DNA from: Macrocystis pyrifera
Lineage: Eukaryota > Sar > Phaeophyceae > Laminariales > Laminariaceae
Assembly: GCA_031763025.1 (NCBI GenBank)
Contig: JASSKH010000021.1
Location: forward strand, 8,613,358 to 8,677,357
Reading direction: 5' to 3'
DNA length: 64,000 bases
The position numbers and the translations under genes were made by a program. How positions within the stretch are numbered: the first letter of the stretch is position 1; the number at the start of each line of letters is the position of its first letter. The notes below the pieces were generated by a model, which saw only the letters and a list, made by a program, of their open reading frames with translations, did not search any database and was not told the DNA's origin. Below are positions 1 through 10,320 of this stretch, piece by piece.

Positions 1-35
1 CCAATAGCTCGCCATTGCGAGTGTACCGTAAAACC

Positions 36-114
36 ACTCTGAACGGAAATGTAAGTACCTTTTTGTGTCCGTATGTGTACTCCCGACGGTCGTAACATTT
101 CGGTCCAAAGTGCA
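36..114. mobile_element. short MITE, CCACTCTG-type ends
   Basis: The left end reads ccactctgaacggaaatgta and the right end is its imperfect complement (taacatttcggtccaaagtg). The 79-bp span has no coding capacity. Related termini recur at 13004-13083, 47546-47625, 51085-51132, 57484-57560 and 62905-62990. Confidence 0.5.
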
Positions 115-127
115 TTTCACAAGATAG

Positions 128-165
<38 letters not shown>

Positions 166-705
166 CCCCGATCCAACGAATTTCAACTCCGAGTTTTTTG
201 TCTCGGCAACGGGAAAGGGTGGTGCTAACAAACGCCGAGCGAAGTAGGTACGGAAAAGACCTCGACGAGATTTCATTTCCACCGCCGCCACCTTCGTTTT
301 GTGTCTCCCCCCCCCGGTAGCTTCGGAGGAAGATCGTATCTAAAATTTGTCCCAGGGGAGTGTGTTTTCCTATCACCCGTGTGGTACGGTACATGTTCAG
401 TTTTCGAGGAATTTCCCAGGCGGTCGGGTTGAACTTCAGTAGTGCATGGGGCTTGGACCAGCTTCGACAAAAATGGTTGATTGGCCACACTAACTCCCAT
501 TAACACATGTGAAATTTCCGAGAAATTTCCGACGTAGGCGGTCGGGTTTAGGGTTCAGTAGTGCATGCGACTTGGACCAGAAGCAAGCTACGGTGGAGGG
601 GCGCATCAACCTTTGCTTTTTTTTTTCTGAGGCTCCCCACTTGAAGAGGGTGCATTATTGTCAGCAAGTCGTTAGTATGTAACCCGATGAGCATATCCCA
701 TGGCC

Positions 706-795
706 TTAACCCTCTTACATTAGTACTACTGTAGTACCAGTCAAATTCCAAGTAGTTTGTCCCCAGAACGGGACTACTGCAGTCCTACAAGGGTC
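706..795. mobile_element. ~90-bp hairpin repeat (family HP90), copy a
   Basis: The arms are ttaaccctcttac and gtcctacaagggt, around a core that contains gtccccagaacgggact. In this copy the left arm has lost its 'cccgttttgggg' block. The family consensus, read from nine copies in this window, is a near-perfect inverted repeat starting TTAACCCTTTT. Confidence 0.55.
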
Positions 796-1307
796 AATGT
801 CAGTAACGAAAAACGTAAAAAAGCGATATTGGGTAGTTCCTTAGTTGAGAAAAAAGCCTCGTCAGTCGGAAATAATTTGCCTTGCGAGGCGAAAAGTTCC
901 CACCCCTATATATATCGATAAAATGGTTGATAGTCCACACCAAGCCCTCGTAACACATCTTCTTAGAATTTCCGAGAATTTTCCTAGGCGGTCGGGGTTA
1001 TAGGGTTATAAGTGGTGCGTATGACTCGGACCGGCTTCGACAAGGTGGTTGATAGTTCACCGTAATTCCTCATAACGTCTTGAAATTCCGAGAAGTTTCC
1101 TAGGCCGAGAAAATTCCTAGGCGGTCGGGATTAGGATTCGGTGTTATGTGCGACTTGGCCCTGCTTCAACCAACTGGTGGATAGTCCACGCTACCTCCTC
1201 ATTACACGCTAGAAATTTCCGAGAATATTCCCTAGCGGTCAGGGTTAGGGTTAGGAAATACAGTAGGGTAAGCATTTTTCAGCCATCGTGTTTGTATATC
1301 TCCGTCG

Positions 1308-1850
1308 CTGCTGGCGGTAGCGCCGGTTGTGATGCTGGTGCTGTTGGTGCTGATGCTGGTGATGATGGTGGTGTTGTTGATGTGTCCGTACTGCCCGTGC
1401 TCCTGTTTTTGTTTCCCTGCTGATGCTGGTGATGTTTTTGATGATGCCCTTGCCGATATTGCTCCTGCTTCTGCTGCTGCTGCTCTTTCCCCTCTTGATG
1501 ATGCTCATGCTGTTGGTGCGCATGCTGCTTCTGCTGCTTCTTGTTTTTTCTTGTATGATGCTTGCGCTCATGCTGCTTCTGCTGCTGCTTCTTGTTCTAC
1601 TCCTCCGTCTCCTGCTGCTCGTTCCCCCGACGATGATCCTGCTGGTCCTGCTCCTGCTGCTCAAACTGCTGCTTCTTGTTCTGCTGCTCCGTCTGCTGCT
1701 GCTTCTGCTGCTCGTCCCCTTCTTGATGACGATGCTCATGCTCATGACCATACTGATGATGCTCATGCTGCTGCCTTTTGTTCTGCTGCTCCATCTGCCG
1801 CTGCTCCGTCTACTGCTGCTTCCTCTGCTGTTGCTGCTGCTGTTGCTTCT
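1308..1850 (+). repeat. CTG/CTT-rich trinucleotide array
   Basis: About 540 bp of ctg, ctt and ctc triplets and gatgatgctcatgctg variants. It is open in several frames and so produces long spurious reading frames. It runs straight into the acceptor of the E2 lipoyl exon at 1855 and acts as its polypyrimidine-rich tract. Confidence 0.85.
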
Positions 1851-1854
1851 TCAG

Positions 1855-1961
1855 CGCTGTCGCCGACGATGACGCACGGTAACCTGGCCTCGTGGGGCAA
1901 GCAGGCAGGAGACGAGATCGCGGCGGGCGACATCGTGTGCGAGGTGGAGACCGATAAAGCG
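1855..1961 (+). CDS. DLAT: E2 exon: N-terminal half of lipoyl domain
   Basis: The acceptor is cttcttcag and the donor GCG|gtgagg. The exon starts with two bases of a split Ala codon, giving (A)LSPTMTHGNLASWGK and then GDEIAAGDIVCEVETDKA. An upstream exon must supply the first base of that codon. The open frame continues upstream through the CTG array, so an unspliced start there cannot be formally ruled out, but the LSPTM start at a clean acceptor is far more likely. Confidence 0.88.
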
Positions 1962-3991
1962 GTGAGGCTTCGCTCTCAATCTTGATACTCTCGGAATTTT
2001 AGTAGCGCACGATGCGCACGTGTGCAGCCTATATATATTGTCGAGGCTTGTGACCCTGGTTTTACTTATCCGGTCGTAACTTGAGGAAGCCATCCATACG
2101 CCTTTTTTGTATGATCCACATCCAAATTTGCGCAGGACTTAACTCGAACACCATACGTAATATTTTCGCTGTTTCGGCTCCTCTTTTCCTGTTCATGTAT
2201 ATACACGTATTACGTCTGATGTTGTTCCTTTGTGTTTCTGTCTTTTTTTATGTTTTGACTTACTTACAGCAGTACCGGTCCCTCTATTGTGCCGGTTGAG
2301 TCATTCCGGTTTTTCAGCTGTAGTGCCTGTGATGACGAATCGCTTGGCGGCCCAGATAGGATTAACTATTAATAGTGTGGCAGTGTGCGGAGTAATTAGT
2401 GCCGGTTGGCACAGATGGGATTACCTGTTAATAGTGTGGCAGTGCGCGGAGTAATTAGTGCCGGTTGGCACATATGGGATTACCTATTAATAGTGTGGCA
2501 GTGTGTGCGGAGTAATTAGTGCCGGTTGCCGCCATAATAGTGCCGGTATTGTTGCCTGGCGCATATGATACCGGCACTATAGAGGCAAACCGGCACTACT
2601 GGATGAGTAACGTCGCAAGGGTTCGCACGTCGAACAGATAATCTATTGCCGCTTGGTGATGTAGATATGTTTTCAGGAGGAATTCTTCATGTGTAGCATC
2701 TGTTAATAGCTCAGGTTGTCGGCGGGTGGGAGCCGTATAGCCCGCACTGTCTTAACACATGTTTGCTTGGTGGGATCTATTTGCCCTATATGGCAGATCC
2801 TGCACAACCAACCTCTCACAGATGAAGAACTGGATGATCTATCTGTAGATGGTCTGTCTGATCTGTCCGGGGTGGGGAACGTTTGTGGGGATATTTGTAG
2901 TGCGAGAACAACTCAATAGGATATTGGGGTTTTGTACGGTATAGTGCGGCGGTTTTGCTTGGATATGAAACCGTCTTTGCAGGCAGCTTCCGGCGAGTCT
3001 GTGCTGTGAGATGATGCTTAACTCTGTTTTTGCTCTACCTGAGAACCTCTGCTCAGCGCTATAGCTGCTGCATGCTCTTCTGCAGCAGCGACGTCATTAC
3101 CGCATGCTCTACAGCATTTGTTTTTTGTTCTTCTATCACATGCGTGGCGGCGGTATCTGCTCACATTCCCGGCCCACACCTCCCTGTCTGTGGAACCGAA
3201 ACGCTGACCGTACAGTACGTAGGCGTTTTGATTGAGCACACTCCCTATCAAAAACCACAACCCCCTGCGGTTTTCCCCCCTCCCCTCTCCTATTGTGAGG
3301 AAGGGAGTCATAGTCACAAAAATTATATATGTAATGTATGGGAAAATACGTATTGGCGGCAAAGGTTGGGCATGCCTCTATTAGGAGTAGACACGGTTCT
3401 CCTTCCGAAAGGGATGCGTGGTCAATGGTCGAATGACTAGTGCAAGCAACACATGAGTACGCCCCCCCTTCCCCCCCTCGACATCCCGCCTCCGTGCTCG
3501 GTACGTATCGTGTACTGGCAAGACTTAAGATAGCACACACTCTCGAACGAATTTCCATGCTGATTATCTCGACGCGGAGCGACGCGTCAATGGGAATAAC
3601 TATTCCCGACGAGGTCTTCTCATTGATTCGGAGAACTTACCGCTCGGAAATTCACCGCGCAGGGCATGTGTTGCCTTGCGTGTTGCGTGGTACACGGCAG
3701 GCGTTTGTATTTGTGAACGCCTTTGTCGCCCTTGGAAACCCCTCCAATGTTCCAGGGTGTGCCTTACCTTGCGCGTTGTTGCACGGTAGCCGTTTTTATT
3801 GGTGAACGCTTTTGTCACACTTGCAACTCCCTCCGATCTCTCCCCCCCCCCCCCCCCGCCGCCCCTCTTCATACCATATGGAAATACACGCAATGAGCGC
3901 CTAAAGGTTAGAGGTGTCTCTGGACGGTGCTGCGTCTCGAAAGGGATGCGTGGTCAATGTTGAATAACTAAGGCAAGCAAGCAACAAATTA

Positions 3992-4049
<58 letters not shown>

Positions 4050-7000
4050 ACTGGTCGGTGAAAACCCGACGTGCTCCGTCCCGGCATTGTAGGGATGCGA
4101 GGGTATATGACCATACGACTACGGCCACGCATGACCCCCCCCCCCCCCCCCCCCCCCTGTGGTAAGATACCCGTAAAACTATACCGATTTCCATTGGGCG
4201 GTGGAAATCTGGTCTGATATTATTCCTAAAATCCCCGACGTTTGGTGCACATACCAAGCGCTAAATGAAGGGGAGGGGTGGATGATGCATGACATTAAGT
4301 CAAGACCTACTATACTCATGAAACAAACACCTTGCATTTGATCGACCACATGACCTAAGAGAAGGAGCACCAAGCGGTACGTAGATATCTTGATATCTTG
4401 AAGGATAGAAGCCGGTACAAAATGTGGGGGGATTGTTGGCCAAGCTTTCGGCAGTGAAGGTCTACTCGGGAGCATTAGTGGGGTAGTTACCCATGGTGAA
4501 ACGTACATATGACGGAGAAAGCGACGTACGGGGCATCCCGATGTGTGAGTAAGACTTTGTGTTATGCAAGCCGTCCTTGAACCTTGCACGGTGAAAATGA
4601 CCTCCCTGGAGAAAAGTAACCAGTACAGCAGCGGGGCAAGAAGATAGAAGATACGATCGTGGGACGCCAGGATGGTTACCATGCAGATCGCCTGACACAA
4701 ACGTGGGGTACTTGTGTTAAGGGTGTTGAACTTGGCTCCAGGCTACGAGTCCGTGTTGGAGACACTATTTAGTGTGGTGCACCGGCAAAAGAACTGAAAG
4801 ACACCAGACCCTCAACGAGTACTAGGATTGGGAAGTCCCAGTAACTTGAACACTTCCCACTACCACTACGAACACAAACAAGCTGGAGATATTCTCGGAA
4901 GAGATTAGGAGACAGACGGTGAGGAAGGGTGGGTGGAGAAAGAAAGATTGGCAGGGTAAAGGACTAGTAGTGCTGATATTTGGAGTTCCTAGCGACATGA
5001 CAAAGATTGAGTTCAAGAGGAAGTGCGACGAAGTAGGACTGTATTGCTTTGCAATAGGAAACGTAGAACGAGAGGGAGAACACTTTCGAATCACTCTGAA
5101 GCTGAAAGCGAGCATGGAGTGGCAGAGGATAGAGACAGAAAAAGTGTCGGCATGAGTTAGAAGACTAGGATGGAGAGTATGTATAGCTAATGGAATAACG
5201 AAACTAAGACGTAGCCCTAGGGTGAACGAAGGTAGGGGGGGAGGCAGGAAACAGCAAGTGGCTCAAAGGGAATGGGGGGAAAACATAGGGGCGCAGAACA
5301 AGCAGACAAGAACAGGAACGGAAACGAAAATAATGCTCAAAGAAGGGATAACAGAAATACTCGTGGCGACAACGGAGAAAGAACAGGTAAGACTAGAGCG
5401 GATAGTGAAACGAAAAGGAGGCTGAGAATACGATCATGGAACGTATGTGGCTTCGCCACGGAAGAGCGCAAAAGAATCGAAATTGCCGAAGAAGTAAGTA
5501 AGCGCGACCTAGACATAGTGGGAATTCAAGAGTCGTGGGAGCGAGAAAGAAGGAGGAGAGATAGGATCCAAAGTTGGAGAGTACGCATGGATAGGGAAAA
5601 AGAGGAAGGGACAGAATAGCAAGAATAGGGGGGGGGGGGGGGTGTGGGGTTCCTAGTCAACGAGTACCTGTGTGACATAATAGAGGTGATCAAAGACACT
5701 AAATTCGACGAAAGTATATGGATTCAGATTCCGGGGGAGCGGGGAGCGAAATATTACTCCTTAGGAAACATATATATGCCCCCAGAGTCGAAGAATACGA
5801 TAAAAGATATACAGAGGAAGTTCGGAGAAGTAGCAGTAGATGTACAGAAGTATAAGAGGCAAGGAGAAGTAGTACTAGTGGGAGATTTTAACTCAAGAAT
5901 TGGGAGGGCAAGCAAACTGAATGAGAACATTGGACAATATGGGGAAGTAACAAAGAATAAGAATGGGGAAGAGATGCTGAAGTTCCTCAAGCACAACGAG
6001 ATGAAAACGTTGAACGACAGAGTAAAAAAGGCAGAACCGGAATGGACTAGACAATGCATACAAAAGGGAGAAAGCTCTATCCTTGACTTCATGGTAGTAG
6101 AAAATGGAAGTGGTAAGGAAACGGAACTACATGTATGCGCGGCGGACATAGGAACTACGGATCACTGTCTAATATGGACAGTCAACAGACGAGAGTTATC
6201 AAAGATAGAAGAGGTAGGAAATTGTGTCGATGGAGAATAGATAAACTAGAAGTAAAAGAGAAACGGGAAGAGTTCCAAGAAGAGATGGCCAAAAATGCAG
6301 AGAAATTTTCCGAGCTGTTGGAAAGAATAGATACAACAAGGAACGATATAGAAAGGGATGACGCAGGAGCTAGGATAATAGAAGGATGGGAGCAGTTGGT
6401 CAAGACCACAGCAAGTAAAGTAATAGGGAAGAAGTTGATAGTATGCAACAGAGCGGTAAAATGGTGGGATGAAGAAGTGAAAGAGGCTATGAGAGCAAGG
6501 AGAAAGGCACACGCAAGGTATACATCGAGTAAAACTCCGATAGGGTGGGAGGAGTATGCTATATATAGAAAGAAAGTAAAAGAGATGGTAGAGAAGAAGA
6601 AGAAAGGGATATGGAAAGACGTAGTAAATAAAACAAATGAAGACTTTGAGGGCGGGATGAAGCAGATGTGGGTAGGGATAAAAGGGATACTTGGCAGACA
6701 AGCAGGAGAGGCAGACACGGGAATAGCTACTCTAAGAGCACAGAACGGTAATCTGGTTAGTAGTTCGAAGGGGAAAAGGGAGGTACTAGTAGAGCATTAC
6801 CGAAAGCTAGGAACACCCACAGCCAACGAAACGTTCGATGCAGAATTCGAGAAGGAAATCAACGCGTGGGCAGAGGCGAACGTAGATACATCAGAAAGGG
6901 AAGACAGTGGTTCGGGAGGGTTACAGAGAGAGTTCACAGGGGAAGAAGTAAAGAAGTGTGTAGCCAAACTTAAGAATAGAAAGGCAGCAGGGGCAGACCA

Positions 7001-9419
7001 AATAGTGAATGGATTTATGAAGTACGGGGGAGAAGGGATGCTTACCATGATGGTTATGTTGTACAACTGGATATAGAAAAACGAGTACGCACCTAGGAGG
7101 TGGAGAGAAGGAGTAGCAGTAAATTTATTCAAGAAAGGAGATAAGGCTGACCCGGGCAACTATAGAGGGATAACGCTACTAAGCACAGTAGGCAAAAAAT
7201 TTTGCAAGATTTTGAACGATAGAATGGGAACGATGATGGAGAAGGAAGACAAAATAAGCGAAGGACAAGCAGGGTTTAGGCCAAACCGTAGCTGCGTAGA
7301 CCATGTGTACACTTTAGGTAAGATTATTCAAGGTAGGAAAGACGCGGGACTAACAACGTACTGTTTCTTTCTAGATGTGCAGAAAGCCTACGACACTGTA
7401 TGGAGAAATGGATTGTGGAAAAAACTGTGGGAAATAGGAATCAGAGGAAAGATGTGGAGAATGATGAAAAAGATGACGGAATGTGCGAGAAGTGCTGTGA
7501 TGCTGGACGGGGAAATATCGAAGTATGTTGATATTTTACAAGGTGTTGCACAGGGATGTACGTTGTCACCTAACATATTCAAGATATATATTATCGACCT
7601 GATAGTAGCAGTCGAGGGAGCAAGGCAGGGAGTCACGGTAGGGGAAGATACGGTGTCGGGATTGATGTTTGCGGATGACTTCGTGGGGATATCAGAAACA
7701 CCCGAAGGATTGCAGAAACAAATAGAGAAGGCGCTAGAATACACCAGGAAATGGAGGGTGACGGCGAACGTCAAGAAATGCGCAGTAGTTGTTTGCAACG
7801 AAGATAAGGTAAACCCGGTAAATTTCAGTTGGAAGTGGGGAGAAGATGAATTGCCGATCGTAGACCAGTATATATACCTTGGCGTAGATATCTCAAAAGA
7901 CTGCTCTTGGGATACACATATAGCAAAAGTAATAGGACAGGGTAAGACACAAGTAGGCAAGATGGATGCGATCCTAACAGACCCGAACCTTGACACTAGG
8001 ATTAAGAGATGTATCTTGATGAATGTGATAGTACCAAAGCTAGAATATGCAGGAGAAGTATGGGAAGGGAACGCGAAACTCGTAAAACAGTTTGAAACAG
8101 TACAAATGACAGCAGCTAAAAAAATCCTAGGAAGCTCAAGTACGACTAGCAATACAGTATTAAGAGCAGAACTGGGAATGCGCCCACTCAAGACAAATAG
8201 AGACATGAGAAAGTTGAACTGGCAATATAAAGTAAGGAACATGCCAAAAAAGAGGTTGCCAGCCATAGTTGATAGAGCTGTATGGGAGAAAGTAACAAAA
8301 GGGCGAGCTGGATAAGGTGGGATGGCGTAGTTCAGAAAGTATGGAAGGATCTAGGGGGAAACCAAGTAGATATGATGTCCGCCGGGAAGTTTGGGAAGTA
8401 CAAGGCAGAAGTAGAAGAAAGGATAGAAAGAAGGGAAAGGCTAGTGCTAAGAAACAAGGTGGAATCGGAAAAACACTTAAGAGATATACGGGGGATTGAG
8501 GAAAGGAATAGGAATGAAAACATATTTGCATGGCCCAATGGACTTCGCGAAAACGCTGAAACTGCGCTTTCGTGTAGGGGACCTGGACCTGCCAGAAAGA
8601 AGAAAGAGGTACACCAGTAGCCGGGAAGAGGAGGAAGTAGACGCGCAGATGTGCCCGTGTGGCAAAGCAATAGAGAGTAGAACTCACATAGTAGGAGAAT
8701 GTGAATATACAAGGAGGAACGGGATGTGTTGGAAGAGGAGATGAGGAAAATAGACGAATGTGACATGGAGGAGTTTGATATACAATGAATAGCAGCGAGA
8801 AAACGATCGCTATCCTAGGAGATAGATGGTGGCCACAGGAGGCGAAACAGGAAGGGGATAAGAATAGCAAAAAGTTTCTATGTAATTTATGGAAACAACG
8901 TAATGAGCGCCCAATTGTTGGAGGTGTCTCTATTAGGAGTAGGAACGGTGCTCCGTCTCGAAAGGGATGCGTGGTCAATGGTCAAATGACTAAGGCAAGC
9001 AACAAATGAGTACGCCCCCCCCACCCCCCCTTTTCCCCGCCGACGTCCCGCCTCCGTACCCCCGCAGACCGTAGATTTCGACGCGCAGGACGACTCCTTC
9101 ATGGCGAAGGTCCTGGTGGATGCGGGCACCCAGGACATCCCGGTGGGCACTCCAATCTTCGTCACCGTAGATGACGCCGAATTTGTCGCGGCCTTCAAGG
9201 ACTTCGTGGTTGCGGCGGAATCTGAACCTGAAACCGTCGAACCCGTCGCTGCTGCCGAAGCGGCACCGGCTCCAATTGTCGTGGCGGAGAAGGAGGTAGT
9301 AGTGGCGGCAGCGGCGGCGGCAGCGGCGGCTCCTGCGCCGGTACCGGCGGCGGCGCCGGTGGCGGCGGCGCCGGTGGCGGCGGCGGCGGAACCGGTGCCG
9401 GTTGCGGTGGAGGCGCCTG
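1855..9419 (+). CDS. DLAT: pyruvate dehydrogenase E2, lipoyl-domain part (exons 1855-1961 and 9068-9419 certain)
   Basis: The E2 core of the pyruvate dehydrogenase complex moves acetyl groups from E1 to CoA on a swinging lipoyl arm. The first exon encodes the ALSPTM opening of the lipoyl domain and ends in ETDKA, where K is the lipoylated lysine. The second continues at TVDFDAQDDSFMAKVLV with the G-T-PVGTPI turn, completing one standard domain of about 75 residues. An Ala/Pro-rich flexible linker of about 65 residues follows, as usual in E2. The junction is phase 0 (GCG|gtgagg ... gcag|ACC). The 7,106-bp intron holds a sense-orientation LINE. The start, targeting peptide and catalytic domain are not identified, so the gene is incomplete here. 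E3-binding protein X shares this lipoyl type and cannot be excluded. Confidence 0.88.
2272..2600. repeat. inverted-repeat element enclosing a 62-bp tandem repeat
   Basis: The ends 'ccctctattgtgccggtt' (2281-2298) and 'aaccggcactatagagg' near 2567-2592 are inverted relative to each other, with 'accggcact' motifs repeated. Between them lie three copies of a roughly 62-bp unit (attaatagtgtggcagtg ... gccggttggcac) at 2366, 2428 and 2489. Confidence 0.55.
2650..2885 (+). repeat. GATCTATC-family dispersed repeat, copy 1
   Basis: Carries the family landmarks in order: 'tagctca.gttg..gg.gg' and 'cacatgtttgcttggtgggat', then 'gcagatcctgcacaac' and a short gatctatctgtagatg run. Other copies lie near 29.2, 36.2, 41.9, 45.3, 47.3, 58.8 and 63.2 kb. 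Confidence 0.55.
3385..3477 (+). mobile_element. 5'-truncated LINE tail with poly-C
   Basis: Matches only the last ~80 bp of the LINE at 4158-9037 (attaggagtag..., gggatgcgtggtcaatggtc, aacacatgagtacg), followed by C7 and C-rich sequence. Such short 3' fragments are typical of target-primed reverse transcription that stopped early. Confidence 0.75.
3886..4049 (+). mobile_element. 5'-truncated LINE tail with 53-C tract
   Basis: About 110 bp of LINE 3' end (caatgagcgcc ... gggatgcgtggtcaatg ... caacaaattagtg) followed by a pure C run at about 3997-4049, the longest poly-C in the window. Confidence 0.75.
4055..4157 (+). mobile_element. SINE-like (family S-C) 3' fragment with poly-C
   Basis: Begins inside the family consensus at 'ggtcggtgaaaacccgac', continues 'cggcattgtagggatgcgag' and ends 'cgactacggccacgcatga' plus C22. 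The full-length LINE starts immediately after this C run. Confidence 0.7.
4919..5155 (+). CDS. LINE ORF1-like small basic protein
   Basis: A 78-codon open frame with ATG at 4919, rich in Lys, Arg and Glu (GLVVLIFGVPSDMTKIEFKR, then a VGLYCFAIGN segment). The pattern of 'VLIFGVPSDMTKIEFKRKC' recalls the beta-alpha part of an RNA-recognition fold, which some LINE ORF1 proteins carry. That is only a suggestion from the pattern. The same region is present but degraded in copy 2. Confidence 0.4.
   Translation: MRKGGWRKKDWQGKGLVVLIFGVPSDMTKIEFKRKCDEVGLYCFAIGNVEREGEHFRITLKLKASMEWQRIETEKVSA
5422..6240 (+). pseudogene. LINE ORF2 endonuclease domain (broken)
   Basis: An exonuclease-endonuclease-phosphatase fold that nicks target DNA. 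Visible motifs are RIRSWNVCGF at the start, IVGIQESW (metal-binding Glu), LGNIYMPP, VVLVGDFNSRIGR (catalytic Asp/Asn, about 5874-5910) and GTTDHCLIW (catalytic His, about 6149). An in-frame TAG at 5617-5619 and a following poly-G tract interrupt the frame between the QES and LGNIY motifs. The reverse transcriptase continues in another frame from about 6.2 kb. Confidence 0.85.
6241..8315 (+). pseudogene. LINE ORF2 reverse transcriptase domain (broken)
   Basis: An RNA-dependent DNA polymerase of the non-LTR type. Motifs in order are [19 protein letters not shown] (about 7130), [28 protein letters not shown] (motif A), [10 protein letters not shown] (motif B) and GLMFADDFVG (motif C, catalytic Asp pair, about 7659-7688). 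One TAG at 7074-7076 interrupts an otherwise open frame. Downstream thumb sequence runs to 8315, where the frame changes. The FADD box is intact here but altered in copy 3. Confidence 0.9.
8496..8744 (+). pseudogene. LINE ORF2 C-terminal Cys-His knuckle
   Basis: The frame encodes [17 protein letters not shown], a C-x-C-x8-H-x4-C arrangement like the Cys-His segments after the polymerase in many LINEs. It is in a different frame from the 8282-8620 segment that links it to the polymerase, so a second frameshift lies near 8.5 kb. Confidence 0.7.
9068..9419 (+). CDS. DLAT: E2 exon: C-terminal half of lipoyl domain plus Ala/Pro linker
   Basis: The acceptor is ccccgcag|ACC (phase 0) and the donor CCTG|gtgagt (phase 1). 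It encodes TVDFDAQDDSFMAKVLV, then GTQDIPVGTPIFVTV, then an acidic stretch and an Ala/Pro/Val linker. The LINE's C-rich tail ends about 30 bp upstream, so the acceptor's pyrimidine tract is at least partly LINE-derived. Confidence 0.92.
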
Positions 9420-9942
9420 GTGAGTTCCCGGAGTGTTGTTTTTTTGGGGGGGGAGGGGGTAGTGGTGGCGGTGGTGGTGATGTGTGACTTGGTAGTTATA
9501 ATATAGATTAGACGAACCGTCTGTTTATGTTTATAGGTGGTGGTGGCAGTGGTCATGGTGGCGGTGATGGTGGTTGGTATACTATACAATAGACGAACCG
9601 TCTGCTTATGTTTACAGGTGGTGGTGGTGGTGGTGGTCATGGTGGCGATGGTGGTGGTGTTGGTGGTGGTGTTGTTGGTGTTGTTGATGTTGGTGGCGGT
9701 TTTGGTGGTGTTTTTTTAGTTCATTTTTTTATCCTCCGGCGGGTTGGTAAAAAAGGAAGCTTACGCTCACCACGCTTTGTACTAGTGGTGGTGTCGGAGG
9801 TGGCAGTCTTGGTGCTTGTTCCACGAGTCCTTCGTTGGCGCGTTTCTGGAATTGTTAGCGATTCATTCGTAAAGTAAAAAGAGGTTGCTTGATCATCGTT
9901 TTTTTTTTTTTACCTTCGTTGGCGGTCTTTTTTTCCACCCCC

Positions 9943-10000
9943 CTATGGTCATACGACTACGGCCATGCATGATAATGAGTACACCCCCCCCCCCCCCCCA
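9943..10000 (+). mobile_element. SINE-like (S-C) 3' end, ~58 bp, poly-C tail
   Basis: Only the last ~42 bp of the family (tggtcatacgactacggcca ... atgagtac) followed by ACCCC... It is the shortest recognisable copy. Confidence 0.7.
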
Positions 10001-10320
10001 CAGCATCGGTAAAATGAGGTCTTTGGCTGTTTTTCTTTTTCCCTCTCGCGGCTTTTCTCGCTATACCTGGAATACCCTCCAAAACCTTACACCGTGGTGC
10101 CGTCTCTGGTTTCGGGTTTCTGTAACCCTCGTTGGCGTGTTTCTGGAAGCAGCCGTTGCCTTTTGTTCATGTCCAAAGTGTAAATTTTGTTGTTGCTTCA
10201 CCCTTTTGAGTACCGCACTGCTGAACGGAAACAAACGTGTACGACGCATTCTAAGATGGAGAGGTGCACCATTTTTTTGGGGGGGGTTTCTCGCTCGAGG
10301 ACCTCTATACTATTATTAGT

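Larger units (their letters stand above)
1..1307. other. non-coding stretch with MITE and hairpin repeats
   Basis: No coding exon is recognisable. The stretch holds a small MITE (36-114), a 36-C tract at about 127-162, a hairpin repeat (706-795) and several degenerate repeats of a motif resembling 'gaaatttccgagaa...cctaggcggtcggg' at about 400-560, 960-1010, 1080-1130 and 1205-1250. These four look like diverged copies of one unit of about 100-250 bp. The upstream exons of the E2 gene, which must encode its start and targeting peptide, are not seen here. Confidence 0.5.
1962..4157 (+). other. E2 intron 1, 5' part: repeats only
   Basis: From the donor to the LINE the intron holds a 62-bp tandem block inside an inverted-repeat element (2272-2600), a GATCTATC-family repeat (2650-2885), two 5'-truncated LINE tails (3385-3477 and 3886-4049) and a SINE-like fragment (4055-4157). 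I see no exon. Confidence 0.6.
4158..9037 (+). mobile_element. near full-length non-LTR retrotransposon (LINE), copy 1
   Basis: About 4.9 kb in the E2 intron, in the sense orientation of the gene. The 5' end is judged by alignment to copy 2 (reverse strand, ending near 19205). The 3' end is GAGTACG followed by C8ACCCCCCC, not poly-A. In order it holds a 5' leader of about 0.75 kb, a small basic ORF1-like frame (4919-5155), an apurinic-endonuclease domain, a reverse transcriptase and a Cys-His knuckle. ORF2 carries about five lesions: stops near 5617 and 7074, and frame changes near 6.2, 8.3 and 8.5 kb. A poly-G run lies at 5629-5641. It cannot make a whole protein. Copies 2 and 3 are close in sequence, so the family was active recently. 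Confidence 0.92.

Noticed and set aside
1329-1985. 218-codon frame with Ala/Asp-rich protein ahead of the lipoyl exon
   Set aside because: All but the last ~40 codons come from CTG-type triplets that stay open in several frames. The acceptor at 1855 explains the real exon.
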